The notes under the pieces: model-generated
Seen by the model: the letters and a program-made list of their open reading frames with translations, nothing else
Databases searched by the model: none
Told to the model about the DNA's origin: nothing
Source: CAZSSM01 sp964609385
Lineage (GTDB): Bacteria; Planctomycetota; Planctomycetia; Isosphaerales; Isosphaeraceae
NCBI GenBank assembly: GCA_964609385.1
Contig: CAZSSM010000006.1
Span: forward strand, 1 to 64,000
Direction: 5' to 3'
Length of the DNA: 64,000 nt
In this document: one piece after another, positions 46,201 through 54,442 of the stretch
Numbering within the stretch: the first letter of the stretch is position 1
Layout: every line of letters starts with the position of its first letter
Program-made: the position numbers and the translations under genes

Positions 46201-47363
46201 TCCAGGATCAGCTCCTCAGCGGTGCTGTAGGTCACCGAGCCACCGCCGGATCGACTGACAGTCGTCGAAATGATGTCGTATGTGTGGTCACCCGTCAACG
46301 AACTGTCGTCGATGTCGACCCGATCGTTGCCGTCCTCGCCGAAGACGTTGACCTGTACGCCGAGCGCGGTGGATACCGTGATCGCGTCGTCGCCGGCACC
46401 CCCATAAATATTGATCGTCGTCATCGAGGTGTCAAAAGAGTTGATCGAATCGATCCCTGGGAACGACGTATCGAGCGAATAAGACTCGCCCCCGACCAGA
46501 ACATCCCAGCTCCATGGCGTCGACGGCAGGACCGAGATCGTGTCGGCACCGGCACTGCCTTGGATTGTGAGGACGCCCGGTTCCAGGACCGAGGCCCAGG
46601 CATCGGGCGATGGTCCGAGCGTGCCCGGATTGCTCAAGATCGTGTGAGAATTCTGGCTACCCGAATCGGTCGGATAAGCGATGTCCTGGAAGTTGAAGTC
46701 GCGGGTGAAATCGCGATCGACTGTGTTCATCAGGTGGTGGGTCCGCGCGTCGGCCATGTTCGGCCCGGCCGGCGTGCCGTCGATGTGATCCAGGCCTAGC
46801 GCGTGCCCGACCTCATGAGTGATCGTCCTCGCGATCGCGTTGACGACCCGAGCTCCGGTGCTGAACGTGTCGGCCCAAACCTGTCCGAAGACCCAGACGA
46901 TCTCATCGTCGTTGTTGCCCAGATCCACCCAGGGCGCGAGGCCCGCGGCGGTCCCGCCTGGCCGGACATCGGTGCCTCCGGTGATCATCACGAGCGTGTC
47001 GCCCACCGTCGAATCAGTAAGGATCGATTGGTAATCGTCCTGATCCCCCTGGAAGACCGAGATATCGTACGGATCAAAGTCGAATCGGACCTTCTCCATG
47101 ATCTGATCGATCGCCAAGTTGACGTCGGTCCCGTTGATCACCGAGTCCCCGTTGAAGTTGAGGTAGGGCCGAGACGCGTTGAAAAGGCTGTGGAAGCTAG
47201 GGACGGTCTGGGCGCCGAGGCTGCCCCAGCCGCCCTCGCTTAAGTTGCTGGAGCTGAGGAACTCGCCGTCAAAATCGAGGACGGCCCAGCGGGTCAGGAG
47301 GACGCGACCCTCCAGGTTCTCGGTACCGGGTCGGATCGTCCGTCGTCGTCGGGTGCGTGGCAT
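43266..47363 (-). CDS. giant exported matrixin-like metalloprotease with RTX repeats
   Basis: The 1365-residue protein starts with a basic segment and a LEPR-XLL-like sorting motif (NLEGRVLLT at about 16-24), typical of planctomycete surface proteins. A metalloprotease domain follows, with HEVGHALGLDH (His183, Glu184, His187, His193), an HExxHxxGxxH zinc site. Then come seven copies of a unit of about 75-80 residues, each with an SSSIxRDG-like strand (TYDIISTTVSRSG to AYRVTSTSIERNG), spaced with DGDDxVxVSPTDQxLD strings. Last are over twenty Gly-Asp-rich RTX nonapeptides (GGDGDDELQGNSGDDELYG). RTX repeats bind Ca2+ and fold after secretion. ATG at 47363 has GGAG 6 bases upstream. Probable extracellular or surface protease or adhesin. 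Confidence 0.88.
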   Translation of the reverse strand: MPRTRRRRTIRPGTENLEGRVLLTRWAVLDFDGEFLSSSNLSEGGWGSLGAQTVPSFHSLFNASRPYLNFNGDSVINGTDVNLAIDQIMEKVRFDFDPYDISVFQGDQDDYQSILTDSTVGDTLVMITGGTDVRPGGTAAGLAPWVDLGNNDDEIVWVFGQVWADTFSTGARVVNAIARTITHEVGHALGLDHIDGTPAGPNMADARTHHLMNTVDRDFTRDFNFQDIAYPTDSGSQNSHTILSNPGTLGPSPDAWASVLEPGVLTIQGSAGADTISVLPSTPWSWDVLVGGESYSLDTSFPGIDSINSFDTSMTTINIYGGAGDDAITVSTALGVQVNVFGEDGNDRVDIDDSSLTGDHTYDIISTTVSRSGGGSVTYSTAEELILEAGTGDDIMSVDSSTSNTSLTVFGNLGDDVFSVTPTDRDLDAIQGALVLYGEEGDDTLTVNDGLSAEGHDYVITSSTINRDGAAQVTYSTIESVSILSGAGNDDFEVESLASSTSLTLGSGDGDDRVDLSPTDRTLSSIAGDVTFSAGLGDDTIALWDRDEAADVDFLVTSSSITRDDSTVYSHVNTEEVYLYGGAGHDQFELTSSSALSDMFLYGGPGNDEFELSPGDQELDDFDGNVTTFGEDGSDTLSLDDRAEVDDTAYRINSSSIVRNDSVTFSYGTMESITLRTGSGAESVDVEGLGSSSPLTIHLGDGDDQVDVSPTDQNLDGLSALLTVYGEAGVDEATLFDNMSDSVHTYAIHSSSIQRDGTTVFSHSSLETVSLLGGTGGNTFDVESTDSSTTTHLYGQSGDDLFRVTPMSQDLKDVRRDVHVYGNGGTDHVQVDDQAETADVAVNVTSSTLERQGAGTIHYSNVDSVTYRGGSGNDHFGVESTLSGTTISLLGGLGDDHFALAPTSRSLDSIASMISINGESGDDRLTLDDRNEADDNAYRVTSTSIERNGNALVQYSQIERIELSAGSGQDTFNLGSASIDIDAGPNDDVFLMDGFTNLSQTVGLLVGGPGTDHLDYSGYLDAVTVDLNVGAATVTQGIAGIEDVDGSVFDDLIFGDSEANRLVGHDGNDTLVGRSGDDEIYGGDGDDELQGNSGDDELYGQADDDTLLSHHGHDTLDGGIGNDLMMGSRGADEIDAGAGDDTVSGGDGDDTIWGRDGDDDITGARREDWIDGGAGHDTIVGHGGDDTIWAGDGNDLVLGAFGDDWIEGQAGNDTLEGNNSRDTILGGIGDDQIVGGQGFDSLSGGDGDDTLDGSRGRDTMVGDAGADQYVLPGGPGNDRFDLAFIAGQGLTRARRFNALGTLQDVYLIDADAFDRVLLLAFGGDDVVQVDSTVSLIGTIDGGDGDDEADIDPSILANWTLLNVES

Positions 47364-47616
47364 GGCGTTCTCCATCGAGTTGGATTGATTCACGGGAATC
47401 GGTCTCAACGCACGTCATAAATCCGCTCGGAATTCACGGTCAGCGCGGAAAGCGATCGGCCGATTGGCTGTCAGGCCCATCGTTCGTGGAGGTTGGGGGG
47501 ATTGATTCGGAATCCCTGTCGGCGGCGAACCGCCGACGGCCACCCCTCAAAAGAAGGGACGACGTCAGATTCGCGAGAGCGAGAAACGTTCGACGAGACG
47601 TCAACTCTGAAATATG

Positions 47617-48600
47617 TCAGTTCTGACATCCACGAGATTGCGATCGGCCATGGTCATCGACCGGTCGATCTCTCAGGCGACGGGTCTGCTGGATCAGGGG
47701 TCCGAGGTGGCCGACCCATTCTGGTCTTCGATCCTGGATGAGATCGAAGTCGCGGGCCGCCGCATCCTCGTCCCCGATGGCCAGGGCGGTCAGGCCGCGA
47801 CGCGCCCGGGCGACGAGGTCGTCTGGATCCATACGGATATGCCGCTCACAAGTCACCTGAACGAATCGTGCATACTCACGGGCGTCACGGATGATCCGCA
47901 CAGCCAGTTCCTCGGCGACCGATTCGGGCCGGATCAGGAAGGCCATCCAGTAGTCGGAGAGACCGCCCGGGTCGGACAGGTGGAACCGCGCATTGCCCCT
48001 GAAGAGGTACGCGGTCCAGAGTCTCGGATCTGCGGCCAAGGCGCGATCGAAGTCATCGACGGCAGCTTGGAAATCGCGACGATGCACATGCACTCCACCG
48101 CGCCCATGATGGATCCCCGCCCGTTGGTCGGGCGCCGCCGACTGCAACGCTCGGTCGAAGTCAGACAGCGCCCCGTCGTGGTCACCCAAGGCCGATCGGA
48201 CTTCGCCACGATGCCGGAGCGCCTCGGTGTAGTCCGGCTTGATCGCCAGAGCCCGGTCCAGATCGCAACGTGCCCCATCGAGATCGTGGCGATCGAGCAG
48301 GACGACCCCCCGGTTGTGCAGGGCCTCGGGATAATTGGTTTTGTGCTCTATGGCGCGGCTGAAGTCCTCGTAGGCCGCCTTGAGATTCCCGCTCCTATAA
48401 TGCAAGGCTCCGCGATTGTTCAAGGCTTCGGGATGATCGGGGTCCCAACGCAATGCGGTCGAATACGCTCGGATTGCTGAGTCACGATCACCGCGCGATT
48501 CCGAGTGGACCGCCTCTCGAAGCGCGGTCACGATCGATCGTTTGAGGTCCGCAGGGCTAGGAGATTCCATGGTGGCCGATGTCATGATTGTCGCATTCAA
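47617..48600 (-). CDS. tetratricopeptide repeat protein
   Basis: The 327-residue product has about seven TPR units between about residues 25 and 230 (SAIRAYSTALRWDPDHPEA, AAYEDFSRAIEHKTNYPEA, GALSDFDRALQ and others), with no signal peptide or membrane segment. TPR arrays mediate protein-protein contacts. Genes on both sides do not indicate a partner. Met6 and Met11 are alternative starts. Confidence 0.88.
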   Translation of the reverse strand: MNATIMTSATMESPSPADLKRSIVTALREAVHSESRGDRDSAIRAYSTALRWDPDHPEALNNRGALHYRSGNLKAAYEDFSRAIEHKTNYPEALHNRGVVLLDRHDLDGARCDLDRALAIKPDYTEALRHRGEVRSALGDHDGALSDFDRALQSAAPDQRAGIHHGRGGVHVHRRDFQAAVDDFDRALAADPRLWTAYLFRGNARFHLSDPGGLSDYWMAFLIRPESVAEELAVRIIRDAREYARFVQVTCERHIRMDPDDLVARARRGLTALAIGDEDAAARDFDLIQDRRPEWVGHLGPLIQQTRRLRDRPVDDHGRSQSRGCQN

Positions 48601-49042
48601 ATTGATATGTGTCGTAGAGAAATATAGTGCTCAGTCCTCAACGTTCAGGCGCACCGGTCCCGTTCGCCAGATCCTCGATGGTCCGGACGATCGGAACGCC
48701 CTACGTGTTATCGGAGTCCCTCGTGCTCCAAATCGTCCCGGTCGCCGACTAATCGGCGTTCAACGATCGGGACCGACACGCGTCCGCACGATCATTCGTT
48801 TCGATGTGCTCGACAACTCAAAGCACATCAGGCCCATCGATCTATTGCTGCGAGCAACCGCCGTGTAACACGATTCGCCTCACCCCACCATCATCGGATA
48901 TCGGCCGAATGGTGTCCAAGGACGTGGCTTGGTCAAGTCATAACATTTGACTACATGTCGAGTACAAAACAGCCTTTAAATGACTAGGTCAATTCGAGAG
49001 ATAATTAGCCTGCCAACATAAGAGCCAACAACGATCGGCATA
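48601..49042. other. intergenic region between two reverse-strand genes
   Basis: A 442-base gap with no confident gene. The right third is AT-rich (ACAAAACAGCCTTTAAATG; ATAATTAGCC) relative to the window and may be the 3' flank of the FIST gene. No RNA gene recognised. Confidence 0.45.
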
Positions 49043-50257
49043 TTAAGCAGACCCTTCATTCACCGAGCCCCCACGATCCTCGAGGCTCGTAGGGGATTTC
49101 TCTTCGAAAGTGAGGATACTTGCCGTATACCCGTGGAGGAAGTTGGTACCTCCGATGGGGCCGATTTCGCCGAGGGCGAAGAAGCCGGCCGTAGGGATGG
49201 GTCCGAGCACATCGTGGATGGTCTGGATATCGTGATGGGGCTTCGAGAACATCCGTGTCCCTCGACCGTTGCAGGTGAAAAGGAGGGCACCTGCGATCGT
49301 GGTGCTCGAGGCGTCGGGTCGGTCCTGGTGGGCTTTCAGAATCGCGCGGAGATCTTCGTCGGCCGAGGTCTCATCACGAACGTGGAATTGGACCGTTTGA
49401 CCGACACGGACCAAATCGCTGATGGCCAACCCGTTCTCGTTGCACTCCATGACGTTGCGGACCAGGAAATCGCCCCGTTGGAAACGGCCCTGATACTCGT
49501 TAATGACGCGGCCGATGTGCAGGCCGTTACGGATCAGTTGTTGTTCTTCGGGCGCGAGTTGGGTGAGCTGTTCGCGAAGCACCTCGAGGGCTGGCCGTCG
49601 TCCCAACTCTTGGATCACGTTGTGGTCGGACCGCGTCACGATTAGGGGCTGTCCGATTGGCTGACACCCCTGACTCACCAGGGGATGGAGACCAACATCA
49701 CCACGGAGCAGGACACCCACGGCGCCACCGGGATGCAACTCGCCGTCGAGGACCAGCCGGTTCTGACCCGGTCGGTTCGCTCCACTGGCCATACCACCGA
49801 TCAGAGTCAGGCCAGGACGCTTGGTCCTCAGTTCCTTCATCCAGGCGTCGGCGGGGAAACTGAACGGATCGCCGAACAGGAGAAAGATCCGATCCTCATC
49901 GCCGCTGCGATCCGGAAGGGCCTCGATCCAATCGGCGAGGTGTTCGGGATCGAGCCGGACCGGATCGATCTCGGTACGAGGCATTTGGGCGACCCAAAGG
50001 CAGAGCGCGGGGTCCTGTTCGACCTCGCGATCCTCGCCGAGCACCGACTCGGCGGTGCATCCGATGACGTGACGTCCAAGGACACGACGACGGGCTTGGT
50101 TGGCCAAATCGCCAAGGATCTCGGCATGATGGGAGGTCCCAAAGACGACGGCGAGATCGGCCGGCTCCGGACCGAACTGGTCGGCGACCCGGCTTAAGAC
50201 ATCAGCGGCGGCCTCGTCGGAGTCAGGCCGCGTGGAGAGAGCCACGCCGCATTTCAT
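49043..50257 (-). CDS. FIST domain signal transduction protein
   Basis: The 404-residue soluble protein belongs to the FIST family (FIST_N plus FIST_C), seen as a sensory part of two-component and other signal proteins, thought to bind small amino-acid-type ligands. Marks include HVIGCTAESVLGEDREVEQ (N-terminal) and LLFTCNGRGTRMFSKPHHD, then TAGFFALGEIGPIGGTNFLH near the C-terminus. It stands as an orphan FIST protein without a fused output domain. It begins with GGAG 9 bases upstream of its ATG. No cognate output gene is next to it. Confidence 0.92.
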   Translation of the reverse strand: MKCGVALSTRPDSDEAAADVLSRVADQFGPEPADLAVVFGTSHHAEILGDLANQARRRVLGRHVIGCTAESVLGEDREVEQDPALCLWVAQMPRTEIDPVRLDPEHLADWIEALPDRSGDEDRIFLLFGDPFSFPADAWMKELRTKRPGLTLIGGMASGANRPGQNRLVLDGELHPGGAVGVLLRGDVGLHPLVSQGCQPIGQPLIVTRSDHNVIQELGRRPALEVLREQLTQLAPEEQQLIRNGLHIGRVINEYQGRFQRGDFLVRNVMECNENGLAISDLVRVGQTVQFHVRDETSADEDLRAILKAHQDRPDASSTTIAGALLFTCNGRGTRMFSKPHHDIQTIHDVLGPIPTAGFFALGEIGPIGGTNFLHGYTASILTFEEKSPTSLEDRGGSVNEGSA

Positions 50258-50744
50258 AGGAATTGCTCCAGGAGCGTGGACTCGGAGGGGAGATCCGAGA
50301 GGGTCGCCGGGACCGTTCGGGGTGAAAGCGGTGGAGTGCTAATGCTGAGGCTAATCGTTTCGAGCAGGTTCGCCAAGGGAGCCGCGTGCCCGAGGTGCTC
50401 AACGAGATTCCGGCAATCCGCTTCGATTGCGGGGACAATCGCCCTGGAGAATGGAAAATCGCCTCACCTCACGGAAAGTTCTCCGATGGCTGATATCGAC
50501 CTCTGCCTCCACACAGCGCCTGGCCATCGAACACGCTTTGCTGTTGGCTGACGAAATACCACTGGCCCTCAATCCAGCCTTCGAAGACCAGCTTCTTGAC
50601 CGCTGCCAAGATGTGCCTTCTAGTCCGGACGCAACGAGCTGACCGGCTGATGATGGCCGCCTTGCAGCAAAGAACCAGGCCCAAGCCTGAGTCGAGAACG
50701 AGGGCGATAGCCTGATGTATTGCCGGTTGGACCAGACGGCCGGA
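50258..50744. other. intergenic region, no convincing gene
   Basis: A 487-base gap between two reverse-strand genes. Reverse-strand frames of 70-130 codons exist; the stretch RRHILAAVKKLVFEGWIEGQ within one is protein-like, but no start with a ribosome binding site or family match is seen. A decayed gene is possible. Confidence 0.4.
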
Positions 50745-51737
50745 TCAGCCGGGAGCGATGGCCGACGGACTACGCTCGACTGGGCAAGTGACACAGCGGA
50801 GGCTGCCCCACATGTGGACGAGTTGGCTGATCTCGACCGGTCGGACGTCGTAGCCGAGCGATCGCAGATGGGCGTTGGTCTTCTTGGCCATTACGTTTGA
50901 AGCGACTGTCCGCTCATCGAGCCAGAGGAGGTTAGCGGCCAAGTGCCGAGCCGACTCGTGTGGATCGATCGGCTGGAGCCGGCCCAGCAACTCCTCGAGC
51001 TTGGCGATCGAGGAATCCGGCAGCTTCAACGGGTTTATCAGTGCTCCGCCGCTCGGCAGCGGAGCAACGCAGCAGTCGAGATGTAGCGCCCGGTGCGGTA
51101 CCCGGATCACCTGGCGGCCACTCGCTTCAGGGTCGATCGACTCCGCTAGTGCGTTGACACCTGCGGCGTTGGTATGGCGATGCGTACCGACGAGTATAAG
51201 CTCGCCGCCGTCAAGAACCATCACATCGCCACCCTCGATCAGCGTCCAGCGGCGCTGAAGATTCACGACCGGGCTAGGCAGATCACCGGCCAGCCGGGCC
51301 AACCCTCGGACTTCAGATCGCCGGTGCTTGTCGCGTAGCGACGCCAAGAGAAGCGTCTCGTCGACCACGAAGCAGGGATCACGCGTAAAGACCTGGCAGT
51401 AAGCACCCGGCACTGCCTCCGGCTCGATCAGGTGAGCCCCGACCGAGGCCAGCAGCTCACGCCAGCGGCCCATCTGCTCGATGACCCGTCCACGATCGAC
51501 CGGTCCGGTCTCGGGGTGGGCGCGAAGCACCTTCGGTTTGATCTTGGCAAGAATCTCCTTGGATGACACATCGATCGCGTTCGACCCGTCGTGGACGATC
51601 GCCTGCCTGAGCGGGCCGAATTCGTCGCGGACCCGGGCGGTCACCGACAGAGCCCTCGTCGCCGAAGGCCCCGCCACCATCAGGGCACCAGCGGCCAATT
51701 GCATGGCCGCTCTCCTCGACATCGTTGCAAGTCGCAT
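50745..51737 (-). CDS. Tat-exported amidinotransferase-superfamily hydrolase
   Basis: The 330-residue product starts with a twin-arginine-like signal (MSRRAAMQLAAGALMVAG) and has the pentein fold of dimethylarginine dimethylaminohydrolase, arginine deiminase and amidinotransferases. Active-site segments are FTRDPCFV, IEGGDVMVL, the catalytic His in ALHLDCCVAP and the catalytic Cys315 in GSLRCVTCPVE. Such enzymes hydrolyse guanidino groups. The exported location is unusual for a DDAH and suggests a substrate outside the cytoplasm. The start has GGGAGG 9 bases upstream. Confidence 0.88.
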   Translation of the reverse strand: MRLATMSRRAAMQLAAGALMVAGPSATRALSVTARVRDEFGPLRQAIVHDGSNAIDVSSKEILAKIKPKVLRAHPETGPVDRGRVIEQMGRWRELLASVGAHLIEPEAVPGAYCQVFTRDPCFVVDETLLLASLRDKHRRSEVRGLARLAGDLPSPVVNLQRRWTLIEGGDVMVLDGGELILVGTHRHTNAAGVNALAESIDPEASGRQVIRVPHRALHLDCCVAPLPSGGALINPLKLPDSSIAKLEELLGRLQPIDPHESARHLAANLLWLDERTVASNVMAKKTNAHLRSLGYDVRPVEISQLVHMWGSLRCVTCPVERSPSAIAPG

Positions 51738-51843
51738 GGTACGAGCCCTCCCGAGACGAGTTCCTGGACCGACCCGCCTCTGGGGCCCGAGATCCTAATC
51801 ATACCGCACTTGTTGGGGAATTCGACTCATTACAGGAGGCTTG

Positions 51844-52989
51844 ATGACCGCTTCCCAACCACCCGACGACCCTGAGTCGACACGCTCTTGGGCTTCCGAA
51901 CCACCGCAAAGATCCCAAACTGAGCCCAACAAGTCGGACGACCGCCCTGACTTGCCTCCGACCCAGAGCCGTCAATTCGACGTCTCTCTCAAGCAGGTTT
52001 TCGAACGCGAGACCCGCGCAGCGCTCCGGCTGTTCGTCCCGGAACTACTGCATGACCCCATCGGAGTCTCGACGATCAACACCGAGGTCTCCCGCGTTCA
52101 GACTCGCCAGGTCGACCTGCTCTTCCGGATTGAGGCCGAGGAACCCTGGATCCTTCACCTCGAGGCGCAATCGACCCCAGACCCGAGCCTGCCGCTTCGA
52201 CTGATCGACTACAACGTCGCCGCCCAACTCCAAAACGAGCAGCCGGTTCACTCTGGAATCCTCTTGCTGCGGCCCGAAGCCGACCATCCCTGCCTGACCG
52301 GCCAACACACCGTTTACCTACCAGCCAGCGCCAAGCGGAAGCCGACGATTCGCATCGACTATGAGGTCCACCGACTCTGGACGATGAGTGTCGATGACTT
52401 CCTCAATGGGCCGGTTGGGTTGTTGCCTTTGGCCCCACTGAGCGACATCACGCTGGACCAGTTAGCCTCGACGCTGGATACAATTCAGGGTCGGCTGGGT
52501 GAGTTGAATGATCCAGTCCGTGAGCGAGAACTCCTCGGCCTGACCTTCCTGCTCTTGGGTTTGCGTCGAGAGTACTTCTCGGCGGCCTACGATCAGATCT
52601 TGAGGGACCGCACTATGATCAACTGGCGTGACTCCTTGACCGCCGTGCATTTGTTCGAAGAGGGTCATCAGGCCGGGATCCTGGAGGGCCATCAGGCCGG
52701 GATCCTGGAGGGGCGTCAGGCCGGGATCCTGGAGGGGCGTCAGGCCGGGATCCTGGAGGGCAGCATGGCTGTGGCACGCAATGCGTTGCTGAATTTGGGT
52801 ACACGTCGTTTCGGCGCAGCCGAACCAGCGACGCGGGCCTTGATCGAGTCGAGCGACGACCTGTCGGCGTTGCAGTCTGCCACCGAAGCCATCCTCGACA
52901 TCAACTCGTGGGACGAGTTAGTCGCGATGATCAGGCCATCGCCCAGCGACGATGCGGGTGGCTGGGACTTGAAATCGACCCTTGAATGA
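51844..52989 (+). CDS. Rpn family nuclease/transposase-like protein
   Basis: The 381-residue protein belongs to the Rpn/YhgA-like family of PD-(D/E)xK nucleases, known for recombination-promoting activity and often annotated as putative transposases. Likely catalytic residues are Asp91 in RQVDLLFRI and Glu107 with Gln109 in ILHLEAQS. A tail of four tandem eight-residue units (HQAGILEG or RQAGILEG) spans about 275-306. The ATG at 51844 has AGGAGG 4 bases before it; a TTG at 51841 is too close. In many bacteria such genes are acquired; codon use here is not unlike its neighbours. Confidence 0.85.
   Translation: MTASQPPDDPESTRSWASEPPQRSQTEPNKSDDRPDLPPTQSRQFDVSLKQVFERETRAALRLFVPELLHDPIGVSTINTEVSRVQTRQVDLLFRIEAEEPWILHLEAQSTPDPSLPLRLIDYNVAAQLQNEQPVHSGILLLRPEADHPCLTGQHTVYLPASAKRKPTIRIDYEVHRLWTMSVDDFLNGPVGLLPLAPLSDITLDQLASTLDTIQGRLGELNDPVRERELLGLTFLLLGLRREYFSAAYDQILRDRTMINWRDSLTAVHLFEEGHQAGILEGHQAGILEGRQAGILEGRQAGILEGSMAVARNALLNLGTRRFGAAEPATRALIESSDDLSALQSATEAILDINSWDELVAMIRPSPSDDAGGWDLKSTLE
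52666..52761 (+). repeat. four tandem copies of a 24-bp unit
   Basis: Four perfect or near-perfect 24-base units (catcaggccgggatcctgga and cgtcaggccgggatcctgga variants) encode HQAGILEG, HQAGILEG, RQAGILEG and RQAGILEG. The units keep the frame, so copy-number change would lengthen or shorten the protein in steps of eight residues. Confidence 0.9.
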
Positions 52990-52997
52990 CTTCTGAA

Positions 52998-54206
52998 TCA
53001 GTCGGACGAACGGCGACGGAGCCGTCGGACCCGACGGGCGCGTCGGCGGACGTGACGTGGGATCCGACCGCCAATGAGCCGGGTGTAGTGGCCGATGGTT
53101 AGCCGGTTGCCTCGGAAGACGATCCGGTTGTTGACCAAGGCATGGAACCAGACCGGCAGCAACGCAAGGTCCTTGATCGGTCCGAGCAGGCAGAGGTCAC
53201 GCCAAGCCGGCCAAGACCCACGCAGCCAGCGGGTCTGTAGGGCGTCTCGAACGATGCTCAGGCCAGTCAGGGCGGTCAATCCGGCCAATCCCACCCAAGC
53301 GTCGCCACTGAGTGCCCAGACCAAGCCGACTAACACGAGGTTGGCGACCGGTTCCATCAGAAAGCTCGGCAGGGCCATCCGGCGCCGAACCATGTACCAG
53401 CGCAGATGTCGGCTCAGGAATGCGCGGAGCGAGCGGTCCTGATTGTAGTTGGTGATCACATGATGGCTGAGCCGAATCGAATAGCCCGCTTTCCGGACGC
53501 GGACGGCGATCACCTGATCCTCGGCTAGGAAGTTGCGGACTGAGGCGAACCCGCCGATAGCCTCCAAGGCGTGGCCCGGCATAAGCATCGATTTGCCGAC
53601 CACGCAGGTGACCCCTAAGATCCAGGCCCCGGCCACGCCGCCTGCGATGTATCCGTTAAGGTGCAGGTTTTCCAAGGCCGCGCCAGGTTGTCGTTCGCCG
53701 TCGCCGGTGACCAGATTCGAGACGATCCCGACGCCGGGATCATCCAGATAGGCGACGGTCTCGCGGAGGTAATCCGGATGGACCCGGACATTTGAGTCGC
53801 TGATCAAGAGCACGTCATGGGCGCGATACTGGTCCATCGTCGCCAGGCTCTCGACCTTCGGCGCTCGGCCTTCGCCGAGACAACCGACAATCAAGCGACT
53901 GTCGACCTCTGGGTGTTCTTCTTGGAGACGCTGGACTACGGAAATCGCCGGGTCGTCTTGATCGGCCACGCAGAAGAGGAGTTGGAACTCCGGATAGTCC
54001 TGCGTAAAGAAGCTGCGAAGGTTCCCGGCGAGTCCTTCATCACACCCCTTGAGTGGCTTGAAGATCGTGATCGGCGGCAACCATCCCGGCCGCCGACGTC
54101 TCGGTCGCATCGCGAGCCGCAGAGAGATCATCGAGCCGATCGTCGCCAGGGCGGCGATCCCCCCGATCCCACCCAGGATGAGGTTACGGTCCAGGATCCA
54201 GTCCAC
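52998..54206 (-). CDS. ceramide glucosyltransferase-like enzyme (GT21/HpnI type)
   Basis: The 402-residue membrane glycosyltransferase has an N-terminal membrane segment, then a GT-A domain with the family marks ITIFKPLKGCDEGL, LISDSNVRVHPDYL (DxD-like), FLAEDQVIAVRVRKAGY and the HLRWYMVRRR (Q/RxxRW type) motif, followed by three or four C-terminal hydrophobic segments. GT21 members attach sugars to ceramide, or, as HpnI, to bacteriohopane. The start is GTG at 54206. The gene converges with the Rpn gene (8 bases between stops). Confidence 0.9.
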   Translation of the reverse strand: MDWILDRNLILGGIGGIAALATIGSMISLRLAMRPRRRRPGWLPPITIFKPLKGCDEGLAGNLRSFFTQDYPEFQLLFCVADQDDPAISVVQRLQEEHPEVDSRLIVGCLGEGRAPKVESLATMDQYRAHDVLLISDSNVRVHPDYLRETVAYLDDPGVGIVSNLVTGDGERQPGAALENLHLNGYIAGGVAGAWILGVTCVVGKSMLMPGHALEAIGGFASVRNFLAEDQVIAVRVRKAGYSIRLSHHVITNYNQDRSLRAFLSRHLRWYMVRRRMALPSFLMEPVANLVLVGLVWALSGDAWVGLAGLTALTGLSIVRDALQTRWLRGSWPAWRDLCLLGPIKDLALLPVWFHALVNNRIVFRGNRLTIGHYTRLIGGRIPRHVRRRARRVRRLRRRSSD

Positions 54207-54442
54207 CGATCCGCCTCACTGGCATGATCGCCGCAGGACAAACCAAGCAACAAAACGAGGGCACTCAGGACACGCGGTTCGCCAAGCGAGACTAGGACGA
54301 TCGTTGTCCTCAACTCGATTCGAGTCCGGGATTCGCCTTGCTGTTCGTGTAATCATGGAGATGATAGGGTCCGATCACAAAGAATCCAATCAGATTCTTC
54401 GCGAAGGATCCTCAGGTGCGGTCACGCGGGAGGGTTTTAGCA

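Noticed and set aside
52780..52800. TGGCACGCAATGCGTTGCT, looking like a sigma-54 promoter
   Set aside because: The distance between GG and GC is 13 bases rather than 10, and the site lies inside the Rpn gene.
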